Assembly (NCBI RefSeq): GCF_002072185.1
Contig: NZ_MVIW01000006.1
Location: forward strand, 36,603-100,602
Length of the DNA: 64,000 nucleotides
DNA from: Actinomyces denticolens
GTDB lineage: Bacteria; Actinomycetota; Actinomycetes; Actinomycetales; Actinomycetaceae
Direction: 5' to 3'
Made by a program: the position numbers and the translations under genes. How positions within the stretch are numbered: position 1 is the stretch's first letter; the number at the start of each line of letters is the position of its first letter. Shown here one piece after another: positions 54,184 to 64,000 of the stretch. The notes under the pieces are model-generated. The model saw nothing but the letters and a program-made list of their open reading frames with translations, was not told the DNA's origin and made no database searches.

Positions 54184-56073
54184 ATGACCCACCACCACCA
54201 GGGATCCGGCTCCGCGGCGAGCGCTGGGGGCGGGCCCGGCAGCGGGGGCGGGGCCCCCTCCCACCCGGGCGCGGCCTTCGGCATCCCCGCCCATGCCACC
54301 GCCGAGGAGGTCGTCGACGCCGTCTTCGGCGCCGGGGACGGGGGAGAGGGGATCGACCCGGCGCTCCTGCCCTACCTCGAGGCCGCCGACGCCCCGGCGG
54401 CCGGAGCGCCGGGCTCGGCGGCCGCGGGCCTCAGCCTCGCCGAGGTCGGCCAGGCCCGCAGGGCACGGGCCGAGGCGCGCTCGGCGGCCGAGGCCGAGGA
54501 TCTGGCGGCCCTGCGCGAGCTCGTCGCCCACAACATGCTGGCCTCGGGGGACCCCGATGAGCTCGACGCGCTCCTGGCCGAGGTCGACGCCGACGAGTCC
54601 GATGACTGGGAGTCCTGGGAGCCCGTCCTGCCCGACACCGGGGGCGATCCCGGCGAACACGACGCCCACCGCCGGGCCCTGCTGGCGGCGGCCCGCGGCG
54701 TCGAGGTGAGCGAGCGCATGCGGCAGGTCGAGGCCGAGATCCTCTCCCGCGCCCCCGAGCACCGCGTCCAGCCCTCCCTGGAGCGCATCGAGGCGGTCAT
54801 GGACATCCTGGGGCACCCCGAGCGCGCCTACAGGGTCATCCACATCACCGGCACCAACGGCAAGACCTCGACCGCCCGCATGGTCGAGCGCCTGGTGGCC
54901 GCCGCGGGCCTGCGCACCGGCCGCTTCACCAGCCCGCACCTGGCCACGATCCGCGAGCGCATCAGCCTGGACGGCGAGCCCATCGGCGAGGCGGGCTTCA
55001 TCGCCGCCTGGGAGGACGTGGCCCCCTACATCGCGATGGTCGACGAGCGCTCCCAGGCCGATGGCGGCCCGAGGATGAGCTTCTTCGAGGTCCTCACCGT
55101 CATGGCGCTGGCGGCCTTCGCCGATCACCCCGTTGACGCCGCCATCATCGAGGTCGGCATGGGCGGCACCTGGGACTGCACGAATGTCGTGGACTCCGAT
55201 GTCGAGGTCATCACCCCCATCGGCCTGGACCACGCCTCCTGGCTCGGGAGCACGATCCGCGAGGTCGCCCGGAACAAGGCGGGCATCATCAAGGACGGCG
55301 CCACCCTCATCACATCGGTCCAGGTGCCCGAGGCGCAGGAGGTCATCGCCGATGCGGCGGCCGCCCGCCGCGTCGTGTGGCGCAGGGAGCTCGACCCCGA
55401 TGAGGATCCCGGCGAGCCGGGCGCCGGTGAGCTGAGTGTGCGCTCGCGCGAGCTGGCCGTGGGCGGCCAGCTCGTCACGCTGGCCACGGCGGCCGCCGTC
55501 TACGAGGACGTCTTCGTGCCCCTCCACGGCGAGTACCAGGCGCATAACGCGCTGCTGGCGCTCGCGGCGGCCGAGGCCTTCTTCGGGGGGCGCGCCCTTC
55601 CACCGGCCCTCGTGGAGGAGGGCTTCGCCTCGACGACCTCCCCGGGACGCCTGGAGGTCCTGCGCTCGTCCCCGACCGTCATCGTCGACGCCGGGCACAA
55701 CCCGCACGGCGTGGCCGCCCTCATGCCCGCCATCGAGGAGGCATTCGGCTTCAGTCACCTCGTCGCCGTCATGGGCGCGATGGCGGACAAGGACGTCGAG
55801 GGCATCCTGTCGCTCCTCGAGCCCGCCTGCGACGCAGTGGTCTGCGTGCCGATCGACTCCCCCCGCGCCATGGACGCGGAGGACCTGGGGGCCGTCGCCC
55901 GGGAGGTCTTCGGGGAGGACCGCGTCCAGGTGGCGCAGGCCCTCGCCGACGGGGTCGACCGCGCCGTCGCCCTCTCCGAGGGCGGTGACGGGCCGCTGAC
56001 CGCCTCAGGCGTGCTGATCGTGGGCTCGGTGGTTCTGGCCGCCGAGGCGCGGGCCCTGTTCCGCCGCCCCTGA
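54184..56073 (+). CDS. folC: Bifunctional folylpolyglutamate/dihydrofolate synthase with long N-terminal extension
   Basis: 629 residues. The FolC/Mur-ligase core begins near residue 178 (EVSERMRQVEAEILSRAP). Its P-loop TNGKT is at 224-228, followed by FTSPHLATIRERI, IEVGMGGTWDCTN and the C-terminal VIVDAGHNPHGVAAL. It adds glutamate to dihydropteroate and to folates. The first ~170 residues are unusual: Gly/Ser/His-rich, then acidic helices (LDALLAEVDADESDDWESWEP). Codon bias is good there, and GAGGAGGACGAG precedes ATG 54184, so I keep the long start; ATG 54718 would give the family length. It precedes ndk. Confidence 0.9.
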   Translation: MTHHHQGSGSAASAGGGPGSGGGAPSHPGAAFGIPAHATAEEVVDAVFGAGDGGEGIDPALLPYLEAADAPAAGAPGSAAAGLSLAEVGQARRARAEARSAAEAEDLAALRELVAHNMLASGDPDELDALLAEVDADESDDWESWEPVLPDTGGDPGEHDAHRRALLAAARGVEVSERMRQVEAEILSRAPEHRVQPSLERIEAVMDILGHPERAYRVIHITGTNGKTSTARMVERLVAAAGLRTGRFTSPHLATIRERISLDGEPIGEAGFIAAWEDVAPYIAMVDERSQADGGPRMSFFEVLTVMALAAFADHPVDAAIIEVGMGGTWDCTNVVDSDVEVITPIGLDHASWLGSTIREVARNKAGIIKDGATLITSVQVPEAQEVIADAAAARRVVWRRELDPDEDPGEPGAGELSVRSRELAVGGQLVTLATAAAVYEDVFVPLHGEYQAHNALLALAAAEAFFGGRALPPALVEEGFASTTSPGRLEVLRSSPTVIVDAGHNPHGVAALMPAIEEAFGFSHLVAVMGAMADKDVEGILSLLEPACDAVVCVPIDSPRAMDAEDLGAVAREVFGEDRVQVAQALADGVDRAVALSEGGDGPLTASGVLIVGSVVLAAEARALFRRP

Positions 56074-56194
56074 GCCCGCCGACGCGGTATCGTCGCCCCA
56101 CCGCGGCGGCCCTTGCGACGGGACCCGATCACCGGTCCCGCCCATGATCCCGCCGAGAGGCGCCCGCCCGCCACCGACTCCCGAAGGACACCTC

Positions 56195-56626
56195 ATGACC
56201 GCCTCACCCAGCCGCATCCTCATCCTCATCAAGCCCGACGGCGTGCGCCGCCGCCTCACCGGCGAGATCCTGCGCCGCATCGAGGCCAAGGGCTACGCCC
56301 TCACCGCCCTCAAGCTCATCACCCCCACCGAGGAGGTCCTCGCCGCCCACTACGCCGAGCACGTGGAGCGCCCCTTCTACCCCGGGCTCGTGGAGTACAT
56401 GACCTCCGGGCCGGTGGTCGCCGCCGTGGTGGAGGGCCACCGGGTCGTGGAGGGCTGCCGATCCCTCATGGGCGCCACCGATCCGACGGCGGCGGCGCCC
56501 GGCACCATCCGCGGCGACCTGGCCCGCGACTGGGGCACGAGCGCCATTGAGAACCTCATCCACGGTTCGGACTCCGAGGCCTCCGCCGTCCGCGAGATCT
56601 CCATCTGGTTCCCCGAGCTCGGCTGA
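56195..56626 (+). CDS. ndk: Nucleoside diphosphate kinase
   Basis: 143-residue enzyme that balances nucleoside triphosphates. The phospho-accepting His123 lies in NLIHGSDS, and LILIKPDGVRR, RPFYPGLVEYM and RGDLARDWG are typical. ATG 56195 follows GAAGGA. It is convergent with the second L,D-transpeptidase, with a perfect 18-bp terminator between. A folC-ndk order is common in actinobacteria. Confidence 0.96.
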   Translation: MTASPSRILILIKPDGVRRRLTGEILRRIEAKGYALTALKLITPTEEVLAAHYAEHVERPFYPGLVEYMTSGPVVAAVVEGHRVVEGCRSLMGATDPTAAAPGTIRGDLARDWGTSAIENLIHGSDSEASAVREISIWFPELG

Positions 56627-56642
56627 GTCCCTCGCCTGGCGA

Positions 56643-56683
56643 ACGACGGCGGCCCGCCCCTAGAAGGGGCGGGCCGCCGTCGT
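56643..56683. terminator. Bidirectional terminator between ndk and ldt
   Basis: Perfect 18-bp stem (56643-56660 with 56666-56683), loop TAGAA, between convergent genes. Confidence 0.85.
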
Positions 56684-56706
56684 CAAAGCGGGATCGGGGG
56701 AGGGGA

Positions 56707-58188
56707 TCAGTAGTGGCTGACCACCGTGGTTCCGTTGTCCGCCCAGGTGTACATCCACTGAGCCTCGTCGACGGGCATGTTGAGGCAGCCGTGCGAGCCC
56801 GAGTAGCCGAAGGAGGAGCGCCACGGGGCGCCGTGGAAGGCGTACCCGCTGTGGAAGTAGCTCACCCAGGGCACGTCCTCGGTGACGTAGTCGGAGCCAT
56901 CGGCGTTCTGACCGCGCATCGTCTGCGTCTCGTACTTGAGGTAGACGTGGTACGTGCCGGTGACCGTCGGCGTCTCCGCGGCGCCATCGACGATCGAGAC
57001 GGGCCCGCGCACGACGGTCGCCCCCTCGTAGGAGGTCACCGTCTTGGCCGAGAGGTCGACATCCACCCACTTCTCGCCGGGGGCGGCCTGGTAGTTGAGG
57101 TTCTCGGCGCCGTCGGCGATGGTCCGCTGCGTCCACTTCTCCTCGCCGACCTGCATCTCGAAGGCCCCGGAGTAGCCGGTGCCCTTGCCCAGGGCCTCGG
57201 AGATCGAGGTGGACAGGGCATCCGCGTTCTTGACCGTCTGGCTCTTGACCGCCTCGACGGGGGTCGCCACGACATCGCCCTTGGAATTGACGTTCCTCGT
57301 GCCCTGGACCTCGTCGATGTTCTCCTCACTGGCCTGGTCGGCCACCCAGGAGGAGACCTTGGCGGAGTCGATCGACAGCGTCGGGGCGGCGTCGTTGCTC
57401 GTGGACACGCTGATCCAGGAGGCCTTGGTGGACTCGTCGGGGCTGTAGGAGTCCTTGCCGGAGGCGTCGGAGATCGTCACGTCCTGGCTGATCCAGCTGT
57501 TCGCGGTGTCGGCCACGGCCTGGGCGTCCGCATCCGAGACCGCGGGCGCCTGGGTGCTCATCGACACGGAGGCGCTGGCTGGGGCCAGGGCCGAGGCGGC
57601 CTCGGCGCCGGCCCGGGCCAGGGGGGCGGGGTCGATGCTCGTCCCCGACACCGCCGGCGTCACCGTGAAGGAGGTGCCCTCCGCGTCGAGCCCGATCTCC
57701 GCGTTGCGCGCGCGGACCTTGTCGGCGGGGATGAGCGAGGAGGCGTAGGCGTCGGTGACGGCGGCATCGGTGGTCGTGACCACGGGCAGGTCCTCGGATG
57801 AGAACAGTGTGGTCAGGCGGTCCCCGGCGGTGGCGCCGCGCGCCAGGGCGGCGTCGGCCGTCGCACCCGCGTCCACGGTGATGCCGAGGTCCGCCAGTGT
57901 CGCGGTGGCGGTCGCGTCCCCGGAGACGGCGACCGTGGCCGATTCCGATCTCGATGCGATCATCGAGGCGATCTCGTCGCGCGTCATGCCCGACACATCG
58001 GTCCCCGCGATCGCGGTGCCGGGAACGGCCCGGTCCGCGTAGTGGCTCGTGTAGGCGTAAGCGCCCGTGCCCGCGCCGGCCACGAGCAGCAGCAGTCCCA
58101 GCCCCGCCCACAGGGGCCAGCGGCGATGGCGCGCGGGCGCCGCCCCTGCCGCCTCCGTGCTGTTGTCCAGTAGAGTCTCTCCGGTCAT
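56707..58188 (-). CDS. L,D-transpeptidase (YkuD) with peptidoglycan-binding region, paralogue 2
   Basis: 493 residues with the same plan as the enzyme at 4961. A short cytoplasmic N-terminus (MTGETLLDNSTEAAG) is followed by one membrane helix (about residues 24-46). Two PG_binding_4-like regions (GTAIAGTDVSGMTRDEIASMI) and a C-terminal YkuD domain follow, with FHGAPWRSSFGYSGSHGCLN and Cys468 as nucleophile. ATG 58188 has GAAGG six bases upstream. A promoter (TTGACT 58322-58317, 17 bases, TGTGAT 58299-58294 on the minus strand) would drive it. Paralogue 1 has an extra CTPGFPYCQKD loop near its active site that is absent here. Confidence 0.87.
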   Translation of the reverse strand: MTGETLLDNSTEAAGAAPARHRRWPLWAGLGLLLLVAGAGTGAYAYTSHYADRAVPGTAIAGTDVSGMTRDEIASMIASRSESATVAVSGDATATATLADLGITVDAGATADAALARGATAGDRLTTLFSSEDLPVVTTTDAAVTDAYASSLIPADKVRARNAEIGLDAEGTSFTVTPAVSGTSIDPAPLARAGAEAASALAPASASVSMSTQAPAVSDADAQAVADTANSWISQDVTISDASGKDSYSPDESTKASWISVSTSNDAAPTLSIDSAKVSSWVADQASEENIDEVQGTRNVNSKGDVVATPVEAVKSQTVKNADALSTSISEALGKGTGYSGAFEMQVGEEKWTQRTIADGAENLNYQAAPGEKWVDVDLSAKTVTSYEGATVVRGPVSIVDGAAETPTVTGTYHVYLKYETQTMRGQNADGSDYVTEDVPWVSYFHSGYAFHGAPWRSSFGYSGSHGCLNMPVDEAQWMYTWADNGTTVVSHY

Positions 58189-58525
58189 CACATGCCTTCG
58201 ATCATGCCCGCCCCGTGAGCCCCCTCCTCGGGGAGGGGAGGGGCGCGCTGTCCCAGTCCGGCCCCGCGAGCGTGCAGAACCGGCCACGAAACCATCACAC
58301 GTCACTGCGCCCTCGGAGTCAACGCCCTTGGCTGCGAGTTCCCTGTGAGATCTCTTAACGCCCGCGAGAATCCGCGGGTCATGGGGCACTCGTGGGGAGT
58401 CCTTCCCACCCCCGGTACCAATGGGTGGACAGGGTCGGCGGCGCGGCGCGCCCGGGAGGCGGGCACGGGCGGGCGAGGGCTCCCATGGGCGCGCGGCCGG
58501 CAGCGGCACGACTAGACTCCTGCCC
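58189..58525. promoter_or_regulatory. Divergent promoter region of ldt and gatCAB
   Basis: 337 bases without a gene. The minus-strand promoter for ldt is TTGACT-17-TGTGAT (58322-58294). For gatC, TAGACT (58513-58518) lies seven bases before the ATG, so the gatC message is probably leaderless. A small dyad CCCGCG-N6-CGCGGG (58361-58378) and the palindrome GAGATCTC lie between the two promoters. Confidence 0.5.
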
Positions 58526-58827
58526 ATGTCTGCCATCTCCTCCGCCGAGGTCGCGCGGGTCGCGGCGCTCGCGCGCGTGGCCCTGACCGATGAGGAGGTG
58601 ACGCGCCTGGCCGGTGAGCTGGACGCCGTCGCCTCCTCCTTCGCCCGGGTCACCTCCGTTGTCACCCCCGATCTGCCGGCGACCTCCCACCCCGTGCCAC
58701 TGACCAATGTCCTGCGCGAGGACGTCCCCGGCCCGACCCTCGACGTCGACGAGCTCCTCGCCGGCGCCCCCGCGGCCGAGGACTCCATGTTCCTCGTGCC
58801 CCAGATCCTCGGAGAGGAGTCCGGCTC

Positions 58828-58831
<4 letters not shown>
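58526..58831 (+). CDS. gatC: Asp/Glu-tRNA amidotransferase subunit C
   Basis: 101-residue GatC. It stabilises GatA-GatB in the complex that converts Glu-tRNA(Gln) and Asp-tRNA(Asn) to the amidated forms. The N-terminal helix [31 protein letters not shown] and the C-terminal [14 protein letters not shown] are typical. ATG 58526 lacks a Shine-Dalgarno and sits at the expected transcription start after TAGACT. It overlaps gatA by four bases. The operon implies that GlnRS and/or AsnRS is missing from the genome. Confidence 0.93.
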
Positions 58832-60368
<1,537 letters not shown>

Positions 60369-60372
<4 letters not shown>

Positions 60373-61865
60373 GCGACACCCTGATGGACTACGACGAGGC
60401 CGTGCGCCGCTACGACCCGGTCATCGGCCTGGAGGTGCACGTCGAGCTCGGCACCGCCACGAAGATGTTCGACGCCGCCCCCAATGCCTTCGGCGGGGAG
60501 CCGAACTCCCGCGTCACCCCCACATCCGTGGGCCTGCCCGGCGCGCTGCCGGTGGTCAACAAGCGGGGCGTGGAGTACGCCATCCGCATCGGCCTGGCCC
60601 TGGGCTGCAAGATCGCCGAGTCCTGCCGCTTCGCGCGCAAAAACTACTTCTACCCGGACCTGGCCAAGGACTTCCAGACCTCCCAGTCCGACGAGCCCAT
60701 CGCCTTCGACGGCGCCCTGGAGGTCGAGCTCGAGGATGGCGCGCTGTTCACAGTGCCGATCGAGCGCGCCCACATGGAGGAGGACGCCGGCAAGAACACG
60801 CACATCGGCGGCGCTGACGGCCGCATCGAGGGCGCCAGTCACTCCCTGGTGGACTACAACCGCGCCGGCGTGCCACTGGTGGAGATCGTCTCCCGGCCGA
60901 TCATCGGCGCCGGGGCCAGAGCGCCGGAGGTGGCCGCCGCCTACGTGCGCTCCCTGCGCGACATCTTCCGCGCACTGGGGGTCAGCGAGGCCCGCATGGA
61001 GCGCGGCAATGTCCGCGCCGACGTCAACGTCTCCCTGCGCGAGGGCCCGGACGCGCCGCTGGGCACCCGCACCGAGACCAAGAACGTCAACACCTTCCGC
61101 GGGATCGACGCCGTCATCCGCTACGAGATCTCCCGCCAGGCCGCCATCCTGGCCAGTGGAGGGCAGGTCCTCCAGGAGACCCGCCACGGCCAGGCCGACG
61201 GCACCACGCGCGCCGGGCGCGTGAAGTCCGACGCCGACGACTACCGCTACTTCCCCGAACCCGATCTCGTGCCGGTGGCCCCCAGTCGGGAATGGGTCGA
61301 GGAGATCCGCGCGGCCCTGCCCGAGCTTCCCGCTGCTAAGCGCCGCCGTCTCAAGGCCGAGTGGGACCTCAGCGACACCGAGATGCGCGACGTCGTCAAC
61401 GCCGGTGCCCTGGAGCTCATCGAGGCCACCGCTCTGGCCGGGACCACCGGGCAGGCCGCCCGCAAGTGGTGGATGGGCGAGCTCGCCCGCGCCGCCAAGG
61501 AGCAGGAGATCGCGCTGGAGGAGCTGGCGGTCACCCCCGCCCAGGTGGCCGAGCTCCAGGGACTCGTGGACTCGGGGCGCCTCACCGACAAACTCGCCCG
61601 GCAGGTCCTGACCGGCGTGCTCGCGGGCGAGGGAGATCCCGAGGCCGTCGCCTCCGCACGCGGCCTGGAGGTCGTCTCCGACGAGTCCGCGCTCGCGGCC
61701 GCCATCGATGAGGCGCTGGCCGCGCAGCCCGACGTCGCCGACAAGATCCGGGGCGGCAAGGTCCAGGCCGCCGGTGCGATCGTGGGCGCCGTCATGAGGG
61801 CCACCAAGGGCCAGGCCGATGCCAGGCGCGTGCGCGAGCTCATCATGGAGCGCGTCCAGGGCTGA
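60369..61865 (+). CDS. gatB: Asp/Glu-tRNA amidotransferase subunit B
   Basis: 498 residues. GatB phosphorylates the misacylated tRNA's side chain and transfers ammonia from GatA. The N-terminal [10 protein letters not shown] and the [34 protein letters not shown] and [10 protein letters not shown] signatures are plain. The C-terminal YqeY-like tail helps hold tRNA ([15 protein letters not shown]). ATG 60369 overlaps gatA. A 20-bp perfect terminator follows. Confidence 0.96.
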
Positions 61866-61897
61866 GGCGCGGCGCCGTCCTTCGGCGCCCTGCTTCC

Positions 61898-61943
61898 GGT
61901 GCTCCGGCGCGCCCGCCACGAGGGGCGGGCGCGCCGGAGCACC
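61898..61943 (+). terminator. Terminator hairpin after gatB
   Basis: Perfect 20-bp stem (61898-61917 with 61924-61943), loop ACGAGG, 32 bases after the gatB stop. Confidence 0.82.
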
Positions 61944-62121
61944 TCTCGTGCAGGGACGGCCCGTGGGGGAGGGCTGGGGAATCAGACAAGCGCGGGTCGT
62001 CTTGCCTGACGGTCGCGCCGGATCCGATGGGCGGGGCAAGGGGGATAGTCTTCGGCCGAATCATTCCCAGCCCAGGCGGTCGGCGAGTGGCGCCGACGGA
62101 CACCGCCTCGAAGGAGCCAGC

Positions 62122-63507
62122 ATGGTCCAGCCCAGTCCCAGTTACACCGTGGCCCTGCACATGGAGGTCCCCGCGTCCCAGCGGGTCGTCGCGAAGCTGG
62201 TGGACACCGCCACCGCGACCGGCGCCGTCGTCACCGGTGTCGACGTCTCGGACTCCGATGGCGACAGCCTCGTCGTCGACCTGACCGCCGACACCCGCGA
62301 CTCCGTGCACCGCGGCGAGCTCGTCAAGGCGCTGCGCGCCATCGACGGCGTCATCGTGGAGAACGTCGGGGACTCCACCTTCCTGGCCCACGTGGGCGGC
62401 AAGATCGAGATCTCCTCGAAGTACCCGGTGCGCAACCGCCGCGACCTCGCCCGCGTCTACACCCCCGGCGTCGCCCGCGTCTGCAAGGCCATTCACGACC
62501 ACCCCGAGCGGGCCCGCAAGCTGACCATCAAGAAGAACACCGTTGCCGTGGTCACCGACGGCACGGCGGTGCTCGGCCTGGGGGACATCGGCCCGGCCGC
62601 GGCGATGCCCGTCATGGAGGGCAAGGCCATCCTCTTCAAGCAGTTCGGCGGCGTCGATGCCTGGCCCGTCGCCCTGGACACGAAGGACCCCGAGGAGATC
62701 ATCGCGATCTGCAAGGCCATCGCCCCGGCCTACGGCGGCATCAACCTCGAGGACATCGCCGCTCCCAAGTGCTTCGACATCGAGGCCCGCCTGCGCGAGG
62801 AGCTCGACATCCCCGTCTTCCACGACGACCAGCACGGCACCGCCGTCGTCACGCTCGCCGCGCTCATCAACGCCCTCAAGGTGGTCGGCAAGCGCATCGA
62901 GGACGTGCGCATCGTCCTGTCCGGCGTGGGCGCGGCGGGCAGCGCCATCGCCAAGCTGCTCATGGCCCACGGCGCCACGGACATCGTGGGCTACGGGCGC
63001 ACCGGCGCCCTGCACAGCGGGGACACCACGGGCATGAACGAGCACCGCAAGTGGCTCGCCGAGAACACCAACCCCCGAGGGGTCACCGGGACTCTCAAGG
63101 AGGGACTGGCGGGGGCCGATGTCCTCATCGGCGTCTCCAGCGGCAATCTGCTGACCCCCGAGGACCTGGACGTCATGGCCGACGGCGCCATCGTCTTCGC
63201 CATGGCGAACCCGACACCCGAGGTCGATCCGATCGGAGCCGCCGACCACGTCAGCGTGGTCGCCACCGGGCGCTCCGACTTCCCCAACCAGATCAACAAC
63301 GTCCTGGCCTTCCCCGGCCTCTTCCGGGGCCTTCTCGACACGGGGATCACCAACATCTCCACCGAGCTGCTCCGCGCCGCCGCCACCGGCATCGCCTCGG
63401 TGATCAGCGACGACGAGATCAGCCCCGTCTACATCATCCCCAACGCCTTCGACACGCGCGTGGCTGACGCCGTGGCCGCCGCCGTGCGCCGCTTCGCCGA
63501 GGACTGA
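62122..63507 (+). CDS. NAD(P)-dependent malic enzyme with N-terminal ACT-like domain
   Basis: 461-residue enzyme that decarboxylates malate to pyruvate. Residues 1-~90 form an ACT-type regulatory domain ([11 protein letters not shown]...[12 protein letters not shown]). The catalytic part holds [48 protein letters not shown] and the dinucleotide motif [18 protein letters not shown] 62122 follows AAGGAG. Single gene flanked by terminators. Cofactor preference (NAD or NADP) is not certain. It links the TCA cycle with pyruvate. Confidence 0.92.
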   Translation: MVQPSPSYTVALHMEVPASQRVVAKLVDTATATGAVVTGVDVSDSDGDSLVVDLTADTRDSVHRGELVKALRAIDGVIVENVGDSTFLAHVGGKIEISSKYPVRNRRDLARVYTPGVARVCKAIHDHPERARKLTIKKNTVAVVTDGTAVLGLGDIGPAAAMPVMEGKAILFKQFGGVDAWPVALDTKDPEEIIAICKAIAPAYGGINLEDIAAPKCFDIEARLREELDIPVFHDDQHGTAVVTLAALINALKVVGKRIEDVRIVLSGVGAAGSAIAKLLMAHGATDIVGYGRTGALHSGDTTGMNEHRKWLAENTNPRGVTGTLKEGLAGADVLIGVSSGNLLTPEDLDVMADGAIVFAMANPTPEVDPIGAADHVSVVATGRSDFPNQINNVLAFPGLFRGLLDTGITNISTELLRAAATGIASVISDDEISPVYIIPNAFDTRVADAVAAAVRRFAED

Positions 63508-63538
63508 GGCACGGAGCGCGCATCGACGTCCATCGCGG

Positions 63539-63572
63539 GTGGGGCGCCGGGCCTGGTGGCCCGGCGCCCCAC
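63539..63572 (+). terminator. Terminator hairpin after malic enzyme
   Basis: Perfect 15-bp stem (63539-63553 with 63558-63572), loop TGGT, 31 bases after the stop. It separates the gene from the rrn promoter region. Confidence 0.8.
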
Positions 63573-63718
63573 CCATATGCGATCGGGCCGGCGCCCGCCT
63601 GGCGGCGACGGGGCGCCGATGGGTGAAGGCGGGCGCGGGCAGGGCGGCAACGGATGCCGGAGGGAGCAGACGGAGGCGGATCACGGGCCGGATGTGTTCC
63701 GCCTCATGCCCGGAGGAT

Positions 63719-64000
63719 TTGACCTTTCGGGGAGGTCGCGGGCTAAAGTTCTCTGCGTCGCCGCGAGGGCCTGAGAGTCCGAAGCGCGACACCGGAGATC
63801 ACATTCGGAACGATACGGGAGATGAGGGTCACGAACCCTCGATTTGACCGAGGAATATCGATCCGTTAATCTTCTCCTTGTGCCTCTTCGTGGTGGTGGC
63901 CCTTTTGTGGGGTTGTTGTTGTGGGGTGGGTGTGTTGTTTGAGAACTCGATAGCGTGTCATGCTTGTTTATGTCTTGTTTTTTGTTTGGCCTGTGCTGCT
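63719..64000 (+). promoter_or_regulatory. rRNA operon promoters and 16S leader
   Basis: Two tandem promoters are visible: P1 TTGACC (63719-63724) with -10 near 63742-63749 (GCTAAAGT), and P2 TTGACC (63844-63849), 17 bases, TAATCT (63867-63872). Further on, the sequence turns G/T-rich and contains TTTGAGAACTCGATAGCG (63937-63954), a conserved element of actinobacterial pre-16S leaders involved in antitermination and processing. The 16S gene should start shortly after the window ends. Confidence 0.75.

Noticed and set aside
63508..64000. Small frames (such as 63539-63847) in the rrn upstream region
   Set aside because: They span a terminator and two rRNA promoters and show no motif or ribosome binding site.

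Overview
This is a 64 kb stretch of chromosome from a high-GC Gram-positive bacterium. It is most likely an actinomycete of the Actinomyces/Actinomycetaceae type. The evidence is the Pup-ligation gene set (arc-dop-pup-pafA), the paired clpP1-clpP2 genes next to clpX, an actinobacterial T-box leader before ileS, GatCAB, very GC-rich third codon positions and leaderless-looking starts. The genus is an inference from these traits; no 16S sequence lies in the window. The window stops in an rRNA operon leader, just before a 16S gene should begin.

Layout. (1) 1-4960 is an accessory segment with visibly lower GC: a two-gene AAA-ATPase/subtilase module resembling the IetAS anti-phage system, a gene graveyard with a decayed PIN toxin-antitoxin pair, and the first copy of a palindromic repeat. 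(2) 4958-16701 is largely core: an L,D-transpeptidase, trigger factor, a TetR-controlled ABC exporter, an iron-box-preceded methyltransferase/cupin pair, clpP1-clpP2, a frameshifted vapC with a second repeat copy, clpX and chorismate mutase. (3) 16741-23492 on the minus strand holds valS followed by two paralogous acyl-CoA/AMP ligases. (4) 23758-28754 is the pupylation operon without 20S proteasome genes; its ARC/Mpa ATPase has no proteasome-docking tail. (5) 28796-30725 holds proC, a short-chain dehydrogenase and the third repeat copy. (6) 30775-38255 (minus) is an assimilatory sulfate reduction operon, sir-cysH-cysD-cysN-cobA-tauE-cbiX, with translational overlaps at most junctions. (7) 38693-42373 is T-box plus ileS. 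(8) 42817-54100 is an exopolysaccharide/capsule cluster: three glycosyltransferases, Wzy-like polymerase, acetyltransferase, Wzx-like flippase, Wzz/BY-kinase fusion, priming glycosyltransferase and UDP-glucose dehydrogenase. (9) 54184-63507 holds folC, ndk, a second L,D-transpeptidase, gatCAB and malic enzyme. (10) 63508-64000 is a terminator followed by the rrn promoter region.

How the parts fit. The protein-fate genes (tig, clpP1P2X, arc/dop/pup/pafA) are unusually concentrated here. The sulfate operon makes sulfide from sulfate via APS, and it also carries two genes for siroheme, the cofactor of its own reductase. The polysaccharide cluster is self-contained, from priming through assembly to export, and ugd supplies a uronic acid donor.

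The least explained structures are three: the ~100-135 bp compound palindromes built from 19-bp units (4668, 14305 and 30608), two of which sit beside ruined PIN toxins; three GACCGGTC-type sites spaced exactly 22 bp apart before arc; and the lower-GC IetAS-like module at the left edge.
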